Below are positions 16,979-26,769 of a stretch of 64,000 nucleotides of DNA, piece after piece. The notes beneath the pieces are model-generated. The model had not been told where the DNA came from and made no database searches. It saw only the letters and a program-made list of their open reading frames with translations. The stretch's first letter is position 1, and each line of letters begins with the position of its first letter. The DNA lies in the NCBI GenBank assembly GCA_020632915.1, contig JACKEP010000005.1, positions 248,001-312,000 on the forward strand, given 5' to 3'. The position numbers and the translations under genes are program-made. Source of the stretch: Alphaproteobacteria bacterium. GTDB taxonomy: Bacteria > Myxococcota_A > UBA796 > GCA-2862545.

Positions 16979-18172
16979 ATGCAAGACACACGCGCGCGGC
17001 GTTCGTGGCTCGTCGTGGCGGCCCTGGGAGCGGCGGCGATCGTCCAGCCGCTGGCCTGCACGCCCGGGGTGACCGTCGACCCCGAGCTCGACGCGGCGTT
17101 CGGCGCCGCGCTGGCCGACCTCGCCCCCCACGTGATCGTGCCGGCCCTGGACGCTGCGCAGACGGCGACGGCGACCCTGGCGACGGCGTGCACCGCATGG
17201 GCCGAGGCCCCCGGGGACGCGACGGCGCGCGCAGCGGCGCAGACGGCCTGGCGCTCGGCGATGGCCGCCTGGCAGCCGATCGAGGTGATGCAGGTGGGGC
17301 CGCTGGGATCGGCGCTCGACGCCGTGGGCGGGGAGGGCCTGCGCGACCGGGTCTACTCCTGGCCCACCACCAACCCGTGCCGCGTCGACGAGACCACGGT
17401 CGACGGCAGCTATTCGGACGCCGACTTCTTCGACACCGCGCTCGTGCACGTCACGGGGCTCGACGCCCTGGAGGTGCTGTTGTTCGGCGACGACACCGTG
17501 CAGGCCTGCGGCAGCGAGGACGCGCTCGCCGCGAGCTGGTCGGCGCTCGGCGCCGAAGGGGTCGCGGCCGCGCGCGCCGCCTACGCCACCGTGCTCGCCG
17601 ACGACGTGGCCGCCCGGGTCACCCTGGCGCGGACGCGGTGGTCCCCGGACGGCGACGACTTCGGCGCGCTCATGGTGTCCCCGGGGGTCGACGGCTCGCC
17701 CTTCGGGAGCCGGCACGAGGCGATCGACGACGTGTTCGACGCGCTCTTCTACCTGGAGTCCACCACCGTCGACGACAAGCTGGCCCGACCGCTCGGCGTC
17801 GCGGACTGTGACACCGCCACGTGCCCCGAGGCCGTCGAGTCGCCGCTCGCCGGCGGCAGCCTGGACTGGATCCGCGCGAACCTCGACGGCGTCGAGGCTG
17901 TGTTCACCGGCGGCGATGGCGACGGGCTGGACGACGTCGTCCGCTCGCTCGGGCAGGAGGCGATGGTCACCGACGTGATGGACGCCATCGCTGCGGCCCG
18001 GGCCGCAGCCGACGCCATCGACGGCGACCTCGCCGCGGCGGTCGACGACGACGCGGCCGATGTCACGGCGCTGTACGACGCGGTCCACCACGTCACCGAC
18101 GTCCTGGGCGACGACCTGGTCCCCCTCCTGTCCCTGACGCTGCCCTCCGAGGCCGGCGGCGACAATGACTGA
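16979..18172 (+). CDS. Imelysin-family iron-regulated lipoprotein
   Basis: A 397-aa protein with a lipoprotein signal ending PLAC. The mature part is the two-lobed helical imelysin domain: AAQTAWRSAMAAWQPIEVMQ, RVYSWPTTNPCRVDE, TGLDALEVLLFG and FGSRHEAIDDVFDA. The imelysin GxHxxE motif appears here as G-L-D-A-L-E near residue 161, with Asp for His. Imelysins (peptidase M75 by name, no proven proteolysis) are periplasmic or surface parts of iron or haem uptake. The Fur-like box upstream and the TonB receptor downstream (8-bp overlap, ATGACTGA) fit this. ATG 16979 has GAGAGG right before it. Confidence 0.88.
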   Translation: MQDTRARRSWLVVAALGAAAIVQPLACTPGVTVDPELDAAFGAALADLAPHVIVPALDAAQTATATLATACTAWAEAPGDATARAAAQTAWRSAMAAWQPIEVMQVGPLGSALDAVGGEGLRDRVYSWPTTNPCRVDETTVDGSYSDADFFDTALVHVTGLDALEVLLFGDDTVQACGSEDALAASWSALGAEGVAAARAAYATVLADDVAARVTLARTRWSPDGDDFGALMVSPGVDGSPFGSRHEAIDDVFDALFYLESTTVDDKLARPLGVADCDTATCPEAVESPLAGGSLDWIRANLDGVEAVFTGGDGDGLDDVVRSLGQEAMVTDVMDAIAAARAAADAIDGDLAAAVDDDAADVTALYDAVHHVTDVLGDDLVPLLSLTLPSEAGGDND

Positions 18173-21100
18173 TCTGCCGACCGCGCTGCTGCGCGCCGGG
18201 ACCGCGCTGCTCGCGCCGCTGACCGACCCGGCCAGCCGCACGTTCGTGCTGTCGCTGGGGCTCGGCGCCGTGGTCGCAGCCAGCGTGCTGCGCGCACGCG
18301 GCGTGGCGTGGCGCGATCTGGGGCGAGCGGTCGTGCCGGCAGCGCTCTGGACGCACCGCTCGACCCGCCTCGATCTGCAGCTGCTGCTGGCCCGTCGGCT
18401 GATCGGTGTGCTCGGCGCGGTGCCTGCCGTGGGGGGCACCTTCGGCCTCGCCGTGGCCGTCGCCGCCGCGCTGGACGCGCGGCTGGGACCGTCGCCGGAC
18501 CTCGGGGTCCCGGTGTGGCTCGCGGGGGTGATCTACACCGTCGTGCTGTTCGTGGCGTGGGACGCCAGCCGGTACGCGCTCCATCGCTGCATGCACACGG
18601 TGCCGGCGCTTTGGGCGCTCCACCAGGTCCACCACAGCGCCGAGGTGCTCACGCCGCTCACCTTCCACCGGGTCCACCCGCTGGAGAGCGCGCTCTACCA
18701 GCTCCGTGGCGCGCTGGTCACCGGGCCGCTGGCCGGCCTGTTCTGGTGGGCCTTCCGCGGCGAGGCGGTCGAGGCCACGCTGCTGGGCGTCCACGCCGGC
18801 GGCTTCGTCCTCAACGCCGTGTTCGGCAACCTGCGCCACAGCCACGTGTGGCTGACGTTCGGCCCGCGCTGGGAGCGGTGGTGGATCAGCCCCGCCCAGC
18901 ACCAGCTCCACCACGGCGTCGATCGCGCCGATCAGGAGGTCAACTACGGCACGTGGCTGGCGGTGTGGGATCGCTGGGGGGGCACGCTGCGCGTGGCCGA
19001 CGCCCCACCGCGCGCGGTCGGACTGGCCGATGCCGACCGCAACCACCGCCCCGACGATCTGGGCAGCGTGCTGGTGGCGCCGGTGCGCGCGGCCGTGGCG
19101 GCAGCCTGGCAGGGCCTGCGCCCGCGACGTCTCGCCATGGCGAGCGTCCTGCTGGCGTCGATGGCGCGCGCCGAGGACGCTCCGGGAGAGGCTCCGGCGC
19201 AGTCCGACCCCCAGGCGGCCCCGGTCGACACGAGCGCCGAGGCCCCTGCGGTGGACGTCACCGACGACGACGCGCTCGAGGTGGTGGTCGAGCGCCGTGG
19301 CGGGGTGCCGCGCGTGGCTGGCTCGGCCCACGTCATCGACGAGGCTGAGCTCGAGCGCCAGGAGTACGACGACGTCCACCAGGTGCTCGCTCGGGTGCCC
19401 GGCGTCTACGTGCGCGGCGAGGACGGCTTCGGCCTGCGCCCCAACATCGGCATGCGGGGGGCCAACAGCGATCGCAGCGCGAAGATCACCCTGATGGAGG
19501 ACGGCGTCCTGTTCGCGCCGGCGCCGTACGCCGCGCCGGCGGCCTACTTCTTCCCGATGATGCAGCGGCTGGTGGGCCTGGAGGTGTTCAAGGGGCCCGC
19601 GGCGACGCGGTTCGGTCCCCAGACCATCGGCGGCGCGCTCAACCTGCTCACGCGCCCGGTCCCGGACCACCTCACCGGGCAGCTCGACATCGCCGGCGGG
19701 ATGTACGGCACGATGAAGGCCCACGCCTGGGGCGGCGTCGGGGGGCCGCGGTGGGGCGCGCTGGTCGAGGGGGTCCACCTGTCGACCCAGGGGTTCAAGC
19801 ACCTGCCCGACGACGAACCCACCGGGTTCGGCCACCAGGAGGCGATGGTCAAGCTCCGGTTCACGACCGATCCCGAGCTGCACGTCGTGCACGCGGTGGA
19901 GCTCAAGGGCACCTACACCCACGAGCAGAGCCACGAGACCTACCTCGGGGTGTCGCTGGAGGACTTCGCGGCCGACCCGTACGGCCGCTACGCCGCGAGT
20001 GCGGGCGACGTCATGCGGTTCCACCGCACGGGCGCACAGGCCACGTGGCGCGTCGACATCGGTCGCGCCGTCGACGTGCGCACCACGCTGTACCACCACT
20101 GGCTCGCGCGGGCGTGGACCAAGGTCAACCGCTTCGACGGCGGCCCGGACCTCCACGACCTGCTGCTCGCGCCGTCCGACGGGCTCGCTGGGGTGTACCA
20201 GGCGGTGCTGCGCGGGGACGAGGACAGCGCGGGCCCCGACGAGACCCTGCTGATCGGCACGAACGACCGCACGTTCCACAGCGGCGGCCTGCAGAGCGTG
20301 GTGCGCTGGCGGGCGAGCCGCGGCATCGTGTCCAGCCAGCTGGAGGTGGGGGTGCGCCTGCACGCCGACGACGTCGTGCGCGTGCACACCGAGGACCCCT
20401 ACGTCATGCGCGACGGTCATCGCGAGCGCACCGACGGGCCGACGTCGACGATCCTCGACGCCCACAGCGTCGCCCAGGCGCTCGCCGTGCACGTCCACGA
20501 AGACCTCGGGGTCGGACCTGTGCGTGTCCTGCCCGGTGTGCGGGTCGAGGCCATCCGCTCGTTCCTGCAACCCGCGAGCGCCGACCCCGTCGCGCCGTCC
20601 ACGCAGGTGATCGCGCTGCCGGGTCTGGGCGTGTTCGGGCAGGCGACGTGGTGGTTGGACGTCTTCGGGGGCGTGTACCGGGGCTTCTCGCCCGTGGCGC
20701 CCGGGTCGGCGGCCGACACCCGTCCCGAGACCGCGTGGAACTACGAGGTGGGGGCGCGCGCCACGCTGCGCCACACGCGCCTCGAAGCGGTGGGCTTCCT
20801 CAGCGACTATGCGAACATCACCGGCCAGTGCACGCTGTCGGGTGGATGTTCGGAGGCTCAGCTCGACACGCAGTTCAATGGCGGCAAGGCGCTGGTGTTC
20901 GGTGTGGAGGCCGTGGCCCACCAGGACGTGCCGCTGCCCCGCGCCCTGGACCTGGGCATGGAGCTGACCTACACGTACACGGGGTCGCGCTTCGCGACGT
21001 CGTTCGTGTCCGCGTTCCCCCAGTACGGCAGCGTCCAGGCCGGCGACGCCCTGCCGTACGTGCCAGTCCACCAGGGGGCGGCGCGGCTGGTGCTGTCCCA

Positions 21101-21374
21101 CGACCGCTTCCACATCACGCTCGCGGGCAACTACCGGGGCGCGATGCGCGATGTCGCAGGGCAGGGGGAGCTGGTCGACACGGAGCGCGTACCGGCCGCG
21201 TTCACCCTCGACGTGGCTGCGGACGTGGCCTTGTCCAAGGTGGTCTCGCTGTACGCGACGGTCAACAACGCGACGAATGCGGTCAACCTGGTGTCGTTTC
21301 GCCCGTTCGGCGCGCGCCCCCAGGCGCCCATCACCGCGTTGTTCGGGCTGAAGGTCGGCGCTCCAGGCCGATGA
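18165..21374 (+). CDS. Sterol-desaturase-like hydroxylase fused to TonB-dependent receptor
   Basis: One uninterrupted frame of 1069 codons holds two complete proteins. Residues 1-320 are a polytopic sterol desaturase/fatty acid hydroxylase with the diiron His boxes HRCMH (140-144), HQVHH (153-157), RHSH (234-237) and HQLHH (256-260). Residues 325-336 (MASVLLASMARA) look like a signal peptide with an Ala-x-Ala cleavage site. The rest is a TonB receptor: TonB-box-like LEVVVER, plug (IDEAELERQEYDDVHQVLAR, NIGMRGANSDRS, FKGPAATRFGPQTIGG) and a 22-strand-type barrel ending in beta-rich sequence, closest in style to FecA. An internal start at ATG 19137 is possible but has no Shine-Dalgarno site. 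The start overlaps the imelysin stop. Confidence 0.85.
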   Translation: MTDLPTALLRAGTALLAPLTDPASRTFVLSLGLGAVVAASVLRARGVAWRDLGRAVVPAALWTHRSTRLDLQLLLARRLIGVLGAVPAVGGTFGLAVAVAAALDARLGPSPDLGVPVWLAGVIYTVVLFVAWDASRYALHRCMHTVPALWALHQVHHSAEVLTPLTFHRVHPLESALYQLRGALVTGPLAGLFWWAFRGEAVEATLLGVHAGGFVLNAVFGNLRHSHVWLTFGPRWERWWISPAQHQLHHGVDRADQEVNYGTWLAVWDRWGGTLRVADAPPRAVGLADADRNHRPDDLGSVLVAPVRAAVAAAWQGLRPRRLAMASVLLASMARAEDAPGEAPAQSDPQAAPVDTSAEAPAVDVTDDDALEVVVERRGGVPRVAGSAHVIDEAELERQEYDDVHQVLARVPGVYVRGEDGFGLRPNIGMRGANSDRSAKITLMEDGVLFAPAPYAAPAAYFFPMMQRLVGLEVFKGPAATRFGPQTIGGALNLLTRPVPDHLTGQLDIAGGMYGTMKAHAWGGVGGPRWGALVEGVHLSTQGFKHLPDDEPTGFGHQEAMVKLRFTTDPELHVVHAVELKGTYTHEQSHETYLGVSLEDFAADPYGRYAASAGDVMRFHRTGAQATWRVDIGRAVDVRTTLYHHWLARAWTKVNRFDGGPDLHDLLLAPSDGLAGVYQAVLRGDEDSAGPDETLLIGTNDRTFHSGGLQSVVRWRASRGIVSSQLEVGVRLHADDVVRVHTEDPYVMRDGHRERTDGPTSTILDAHSVAQALAVHVHEDLGVGPVRVLPGVRVEAIRSFLQPASADPVAPSTQVIALPGLGVFGQATWWLDVFGGVYRGFSPVAPGSAADTRPETAWNYEVGARATLRHTRLEAVGFLSDYANITGQCTLSGGCSEAQLDTQFNGGKALVFGVEAVAHQDVPLPRALDLGMELTYTYTGSRFATSFVSAFPQYGSVQAGDALPYVPVHQGAARLVLSHDRFHITLAGNYRGAMRDVAGQGELVDTERVPAAFTLDVAADVALSKVVSLYATVNNATNAVNLVSFRPFGARPQAPITALFGLKVGAPGR

Positions 21375-21456
21375 TCCGCCGCCGTCGGATTGGCGGTGGC
21401 AGAGGTCGCACCGGTCGTGCATAGTGCCCGCCGTCCACAGGGCTCCGGGGGGTGCC

Positions 21457-23061
21457 GTGGTCGACCCGTCCGCACAGGTACGTCAGCGAGAGCTCGCGTC
21501 AGCGCGTCAGGCGCTGATGGACGACGCCCCCGCGCGTGCCTTGTTCCACCTCGGCAACCTGCTGGGGATCGGGCCCACGGATCTGGAGGTCCTCGCCCAC
21601 GTCGACGGCATCCTCGCCGCCACGCCGGAGCCGCTCGAGCTGCAGGAGGTCGGCCGCGGCGCCCTGCCGGTCGGCCAGGCGGCAGTGCGGGCCCGGGCGT
21701 TGTGGACGGTGGGTCGCGACGAAGAGGCCTGGCACGCGCTGTTGGGGGTGGCCGCCGCCCGTCCGTGGCTGCCCTGGGAGCGCTGGGCCGTCGACTGGGT
21801 CGACCAGCGTCCCGTGCCCGTGTCGGCGCTGGCGAGCCTGCTCGACCACGGCTGCGACACGCTGGGGCCGGTGCTCTGCGCCCGGCCGGCAGAGCGCGCC
21901 TGGCTCGGGCGGTGGGTCGGCGTGGTCGACGCGATGGTCGCGGCGGTCGGTCTCGAACACCGACCCGCGCTGGCGCTGGTCGCCAGTCGGTGGATGCGCC
22001 TCGCAGGCGCCCCCGAGCGCGCGCTGCAGCTGTCCCGGCCGTGGCTGCGCGATCCGATCCACGGTGGCGCGGCCACGCTCTGCCACGCCAGGGCGCTCCG
22101 GGTGGCCGGCCGCACCGCCGAGGCCGACCACGCGCTCGTCCACCTGCACGAACCCGCCGGCCCCAGGGCGCTCGACCTGGCGCGCCTGCGGTTCGATGGT
22201 GGCGATCTGGTCGGCGCGCTGGGCAGCGCGCGGGAGGCCACCTACGCCGCCGCGTCGCCCGGCGAGCTCCGGCAGGCGCAGCGGCTGATCGGGCTGATCG
22301 GCACGCGCCTGGGCACCCCGCCCGACCCCGTGCCCACGTGGCACGCGCGCGTCGGCCTGGCGGCGACGTCGTGCGATCTCCAGGCCCTCGACGGCCTGTC
22401 CGGTGTGGTGCCGCTGCCGCCCAACCCGGACGCGGAGGTGGCGCTGCGCCCCAGCCGCGTGCGCGCGCGGCTCCGGGACGTGATCGCGGGGCTGGCGCGC
22501 ACGCCGTGCTGGATGCCCCGGTGGGCGCGCGTGGCGCCTGCCCTGCGCCGGGGCATCGGCCCGCTCGGAGGGGCCGAGCTGCTCGCAATCGTGCGTCGCC
22601 CCCCGCCGGCGCCCGACGATCTCGCGAAGCTGCCCCCGGCCGTGTGGGCCCAGCGCGTGCGGGTGGCTGCGGCCCTGCTCGCCGCCCACCTCGACGTGGC
22701 CCCATGGGCCGACAGCCAGCGCCGCATCGTGCTGCTGGAGTTGTTCGGCGATCCGGATCCCGGCGCGGCCGAGGCCGCCGTGCTGGCCCTGGCCCAGGTG
22801 GCGCTCGACGAGCCGGAAGCCACCGACGAGGTCGGGCGGTGGTTGTCCGCCCGGCTGGAGTCCGACGCCGCAGCGGCCGACGTCGCGGCGCTGTCCGCCG
22901 CGTGGTGCCTGCTGATGCTCCCCGCCCAGGGCGAGCGGGCCCACGCCGCCAGCCGATGGATCCGGCAGGCGCAGCTCGTCCGTCCCGTCCGCATCGGTGC
23001 GCTGGACATGGTGGCGGTCGCCGCGGGCGACGACGCCCTCCGGTGGTGCGACGAGTCGTGA
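21457..23061 (+). CDS. Hypothetical helical-repeat (TPR-like) protein
   Basis: A 534-aa cytoplasmic-looking protein with no signal peptide. Paired helices with small residues at TPR-type positions run through residues 10-290 (ARALFHLGNLLGIGPTDLEV, VRARALWTVGRDEEAWHALL, ASRWMRLAGAPERALQLS, CHARALRVAGRTAEADHALV). The C-terminal half is less regular and could be HEAT-like. No family is recognised. GTG 21457 is chosen for the GGGGGGTG just upstream; GTG 21424 in the same frame would add 11 residues. It precedes lipA by about 90 nt on the same strand. Confidence 0.6.
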   Translation: MVDPSAQVRQRELASARQALMDDAPARALFHLGNLLGIGPTDLEVLAHVDGILAATPEPLELQEVGRGALPVGQAAVRARALWTVGRDEEAWHALLGVAAARPWLPWERWAVDWVDQRPVPVSALASLLDHGCDTLGPVLCARPAERAWLGRWVGVVDAMVAAVGLEHRPALALVASRWMRLAGAPERALQLSRPWLRDPIHGGAATLCHARALRVAGRTAEADHALVHLHEPAGPRALDLARLRFDGGDLVGALGSAREATYAAASPGELRQAQRLIGLIGTRLGTPPDPVPTWHARVGLAATSCDLQALDGLSGVVPLPPNPDAEVALRPSRVRARLRDVIAGLARTPCWMPRWARVAPALRRGIGPLGGAELLAIVRRPPPAPDDLAKLPPAVWAQRVRVAAALLAAHLDVAPWADSQRRIVLLELFGDPDPGAAEAAVLALAQVALDEPEATDEVGRWLSARLESDAAAADVAALSAAWCLLMLPAQGERAHAASRWIRQAQLVRPVRIGALDMVAVAAGDDALRWCDES

Positions 23062-23152
23062 CCCGTCCGGGCGGGTCCGCTGGTGACGCGTGGTGGCACG
23101 CGGGTCGTGCGGCGCGCGCCGCATCCGGGTTAGTCCGCGGCCTGGAGGTGCG

Positions 23153-24094
23153 ATGAGCACACCCGAGCGCGCCCCGAACCGCAAGCCGCCCTGGCTCAAG
23201 GTCCAGATGCCGGGCGCCCCGCGCTACCACGACATCAAGACCAAGGCGCGGTCCCTGCGCCTGTCCACGGTGTGCGAGGAGGCGCGCTGCCCCAACATCG
23301 GGGAGTGCTGGGGTGGTGGCACCGCCACGTTCATGGTGATGGGCCACGTCTGCACCCGCGGGTGCCGGTTCTGCGCGGTCACCACGCGGCGTCGGGGCGT
23401 CGACCTCGACCCGGAGGAGCCCGCGAACGTCGCGGCGGCCATCCAGGAGATGGGCCTCGACTACGTCGTCATCACGTCCGTGGACCGCGACGACCTGGCC
23501 GATGGCGGCGCCGCCCACTTCGCGGCCTGCATCCGCGCCACACGCGCCGCCAGCCCGCGCACGATGGTGGAGGTGCTGATCCCCGACTTCCAGGGCAACG
23601 TCAGCCACGTGCTCGCCGTCGTGGAAGCCGAGCCCGAGGTGATCGCCCACAACATCGAGGTGCCGGAGCGGCTCACGCCCCGCATCCGCGATCCGCGCGC
23701 CACCTACCGCCAGTCCCTCGACGTCCTCGCGGCGATCAAGCGCATCGACCCCGAGCGGTTCACCAAGAGCTCCATCATGGTGGGCCTGGGGGAGTCCGAG
23801 GACGAGGTGGTCGCCACCATGGAAGACCTGCGGCGCGTCGACGTCGACTTCCTCACGGTGGGCCAGTACCTGCAGCCCACCGACAAGCACGCCCGGCTCG
23901 TGGAGTACGTCCACCCCGACGTCTTCGAGCGGTACCGCGAGCTCGGTGAGGCCATGGGGTTCTCCTACGTGGCCTCCGGTCCGCTGGTGCGGTCGTCGTA
24001 CAAGGCCGGCGAGTTCTTCATCCGCGACTACATCCAGCGGCGCCGGCCGGCGCGGGTGCCCGAGCGCTACACCGGAGCGGCCGCCACCCCGTGA
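23153..24094 (+). CDS. lipA: Lipoyl synthase
   Basis: A 313-aa radical SAM enzyme that inserts two sulfurs into octanoyl groups on lipoyl-dependent proteins. Both clusters are complete: the auxiliary cluster cysteines C41, C46 and C52 (CEEARCPNIGEC) and the SAM cluster C67-x3-C71-x2-C74 (CTRGCRFC). The C-terminal VRSSYKAGEF provides the conserved Ser ligand of the auxiliary cluster. Other family blocks (SVDRDDLADGGA, HNIEVPERLTPRIRD, MVGLGESEDEV, GQYLQPT) are present. ATG 23153 has GGAGGTG. No lipB is adjacent. Confidence 0.97.
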   Translation: MSTPERAPNRKPPWLKVQMPGAPRYHDIKTKARSLRLSTVCEEARCPNIGECWGGGTATFMVMGHVCTRGCRFCAVTTRRRGVDLDPEEPANVAAAIQEMGLDYVVITSVDRDDLADGGAAHFAACIRATRAASPRTMVEVLIPDFQGNVSHVLAVVEAEPEVIAHNIEVPERLTPRIRDPRATYRQSLDVLAAIKRIDPERFTKSSIMVGLGESEDEVVATMEDLRRVDVDFLTVGQYLQPTDKHARLVEYVHPDVFERYRELGEAMGFSYVASGPLVRSSYKAGEFFIRDYIQRRRPARVPERYTGAAATP

Positions 24095-24101
24095 GCGCGA
24101 C

Positions 24102-25733
24102 GTGACCGGCCTCGCGCTGGGCGCGCTCCACGTGGCGCTGTTGCTCGGCCTGGTGGCGTGGCTGGCGGCGACGGCGCCCGATGCACGCGCGGCGTGGACG
24201 CGCGTCGGCGTCGTGGGGGCGGCGAGCTTCGTGTTCGTCGCCATCCTCGCCCTGGTCGACCCCCACCAGATCGCTCTCGACGTGCTGATCCCCGTGCGCG
24301 AGGGCTCGACGGACGTCACCGTGCGCGTGGCGCGCGGGGAGGGGGCCGGTGCCGGGATCGCCCACACCCACGGCTACCTGCCCTGGTTCTGCGGGACGCG
24401 GCGCAGCCTCGATGTCGTGGTGCGGATGAACCTGGCGTTCCTCGGTGCCACCCTCGTGCTGCTCACGGCGCTCGGGCGCCGCGTGACGGGTGCCTGGGTG
24501 CCGTCGGTGCTGCTCACCGTGGTGTTCGCCCTGTCGATCCCGGTGCGCGCGGCCGTGTCCGGCGCGGGGCCGGCGCCCGTGCTGTGGGTGCTCCTCCTGA
24601 TCGGGGGCGCGGGGCTGACCGGGTGGTGGCAGGGCGAGCGCGCCGTCACGCGCTGGGGTGGGCTCGCGATCGTGGTCCTGGCCACCCTGGCCGTCGCCCT
24701 GTCGCGCGTGGAGGTCGCCGCGTTGCTCGTGGTGCCGGCGCTGCTCGCGCTGCCCCACCGGTGGGGGTGGGGGGATCGCTGGGTCGCGTCGCTCCGGCAC
24801 CGGCGCGTGGCCTGGGGTGCGGGTGCGGTCGCGGTCCTCGGGCTGGCCATCGTCACCTACGGTCCGGTGACCCGCTGGATCGCCCACCAGGGCCAGGCGG
24901 CCTGGGTGCTCCAAGCGCTCCACCCGCTCGCCGCGTCGACGCTGACCCTGGGACCGATCGAGGCGTCGATGTGGCCGCTCGGCGTGGTGGTGCTCGCCGT
25001 GCTCGGTGGCGTGCGCGCTCCCGCGCGCAACCTGGGCCTGGGCCTGGCCACCTTCGGGGTGCTGCGCGTCTACCACGCAGCGGCACACGGGGACTTCTAC
25101 GGCACGCCGAGCTGGGCGTGGCCGTTGGAGATGCTGCGCTACAACGGGCTCGTGGCGCCGATCCTGGTGGTGCTGGCGTGGTGGGGGTGGGTGTCGCTGC
25201 CCCGGGGCGCGACGCGCGCGGCCGCGCTGGCGCTGGTGGTCGTCCCGGCCCAGCCGTGGGTGTGGCCGGCGGGGCGGGGCGACGACGTCCGGGGGCCCCT
25301 GTGGGACGCGTGGGGTCGGATGGACCTCGACGCTCAGCAGGAGGTCCGCGCGCTCGTCGCCGGGATGCGGATGTGGCCGACGTGCGGCTTCGTCACGCTC
25401 GGGGCCGCCGATCCGGGTGACGGGCGGCGGGTCGGGTACGCGTGGCGGTCCACCTGGGATCCCGCCGTCGACGCGACGACGCGGCGCCTCGTGGTGCTGC
25501 CCGACGTCGACGATCCCGAGGCGATGGCCGACGCCGTGCCCGGCCGCCCGTCCTGCGTGATGCTCTACGCCGGCATGGGCTGCGCGACGCCGGGCGACAC
25601 GGCGTGCGCGGCGTGGCCCGACACCTACCAGGTGATCGACGAGGACACCGTGCCGGCCGCGCCGCACGCCCACCCCGACCACGGGTGGGACACGTCCGAT
25701 CCGTGGACCCGTCGGTGGATGCGATTGCGGTGA
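24102..25733 (+). CDS. Polytopic membrane protein with C-terminal soluble domain
   Basis: A 543-aa protein with about ten hydrophobic segments across residues 1-390, then a soluble C-terminal domain. That domain ends CVMLYAGMGCATPGDTACAA and HPDHGW. The membrane part recalls GT-C-type glycosyltransferases (a charged first loop LVDPHQIALDVLIPVREG, and FYGTPSWAWPLEMLRYN late), but no diagnostic catalytic motif was found. It shares its plan and short matches with the protein at 60766-62496. GTG 24102 lies 7 nt after the lipA stop, in the same transcript by position. Function unknown; a lipid-linked sugar transferase is only a suggestion. Confidence 0.65.
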   Translation: MTGLALGALHVALLLGLVAWLAATAPDARAAWTRVGVVGAASFVFVAILALVDPHQIALDVLIPVREGSTDVTVRVARGEGAGAGIAHTHGYLPWFCGTRRSLDVVVRMNLAFLGATLVLLTALGRRVTGAWVPSVLLTVVFALSIPVRAAVSGAGPAPVLWVLLLIGGAGLTGWWQGERAVTRWGGLAIVVLATLAVALSRVEVAALLVVPALLALPHRWGWGDRWVASLRHRRVAWGAGAVAVLGLAIVTYGPVTRWIAHQGQAAWVLQALHPLAASTLTLGPIEASMWPLGVVVLAVLGGVRAPARNLGLGLATFGVLRVYHAAAHGDFYGTPSWAWPLEMLRYNGLVAPILVVLAWWGWVSLPRGATRAAALALVVVPAQPWVWPAGRGDDVRGPLWDAWGRMDLDAQQEVRALVAGMRMWPTCGFVTLGAADPGDGRRVGYAWRSTWDPAVDATTRRLVVLPDVDDPEAMADAVPGRPSCVMLYAGMGCATPGDTACAAWPDTYQVIDEDTVPAAPHAHPDHGWDTSDPWTRRWMRLR

Positions 25734-25846
25734 CGGGGTGTCCCTTCCCCTGGGTGAGGCCGTGCGGTGCGCTCGCGCGCTTAGCGGCGCCGCCCGAGGT
25801 GGGCTAGACCTGCACGACGTCGGTCGAACGACGAGGAAGGACACGC

Positions 25847-26764
25847 ATGCGCTGGACGCTGGCACTGGGACTGGTCGTGGGCACCGTGGCGTCGGCAGGG
25901 GACGACGTCGACGGCAGCGAGGTCCTGCCGCCGGGCGTGGTGCTGCCGACCCAGGAGCCCGACGAGGTCGTGCAGCGGGCGGGCCTGCCGTCCGACGGCT
26001 CGCTGGACACGCCGAAGGCGGCCAACGCGCCGGACGGTCTGCCGTCGCTGTTCCACGACGGCTCGGTGCCCGAGCAGCGCTACGCCATGCGGCAGACGTT
26101 CACGTCGCAGATGAAGAACCCCAACCCGTTCGGGCGGGGGGGCTGGTTCAACACCCACACCAACACCTACGCGGTGCTCCGCTGGCGCAGCCGCGACGGC
26201 CGCCTGGAGTACCTGGAGCGCACCTGCGGGGTGGACACGGAGAAGGTCTTCGGCGTGGAGACGATCTACACCCAGGCCTTCGTGGACGCCGTCCCGCTGC
26301 GCCACCGGGTGGGCACGCTGCGCGACGGGGACGTCGGGGTGGGGCCGTACCCGCAGCAGTTCGGCGTCCAGCTTGCCGATCCGTTCAACGATCCGCTGCC
26401 CACCGCGGGCGACGATCCGCACGTGGTCGACGCCGACAAGGACGGCCTGCCCGGGGTCACGGTGGTGATCCGCCACCCGCTCGTCGGGCAGGGCAAGGTC
26501 TGGATCGCCCAGCGCTCCGTCGCCCGCCTGGAGGGCCACGTCGGCGACGGCAAGGTGGTCACGGGGTTCATCCGCACCGCACCCGACATGTTCAAGATCG
26601 ACGCCGACCGGTGGTGGCTGCGCGCCGACACGCCGCAGCGGCCCCACCCCGATGCGAACCAGAGCCCGTTCGTGCTGGTGCCGGTGGGGGACGACGTCGA
26701 CTGCGCTGCCGTGCTCGCGGCCAAGGACACGATGTTCCCGCCGCTGACCGGGCTCGAGGAGTAG
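25847..26764 (+). CDS. Secreted hypothetical protein
   Basis: A 305-aa protein with a clear signal peptide (MRWTLALGLVVGTVASA, then GDDVDG). The mature part is beta-rich and aromatic (MRQTFTSQMKNPNPFGRGGW, NTHTNTYAVLRWRSRDGR, YLERTCGVDTEKVFGVETIY, VVIRHPLVGQGKVWIAQRSV, FKIDADRWWLRADT) with two Cys. This looks like a lipocalin- or beta-barrel-sized soluble fold; no family recognised. ATG 25847 has AGGAAGG upstream and a TAGACCT element at 25805-25811 that may be its -10. It is followed by a strong hairpin. Confidence 0.7.
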   Translation: MRWTLALGLVVGTVASAGDDVDGSEVLPPGVVLPTQEPDEVVQRAGLPSDGSLDTPKAANAPDGLPSLFHDGSVPEQRYAMRQTFTSQMKNPNPFGRGGWFNTHTNTYAVLRWRSRDGRLEYLERTCGVDTEKVFGVETIYTQAFVDAVPLRHRVGTLRDGDVGVGPYPQQFGVQLADPFNDPLPTAGDDPHVVDADKDGLPGVTVVIRHPLVGQGKVWIAQRSVARLEGHVGDGKVVTGFIRTAPDMFKIDADRWWLRADTPQRPHPDANQSPFVLVPVGDDVDCAAVLAAKDTMFPPLTGLEE

Positions 26765-26769
26765 ACGCG

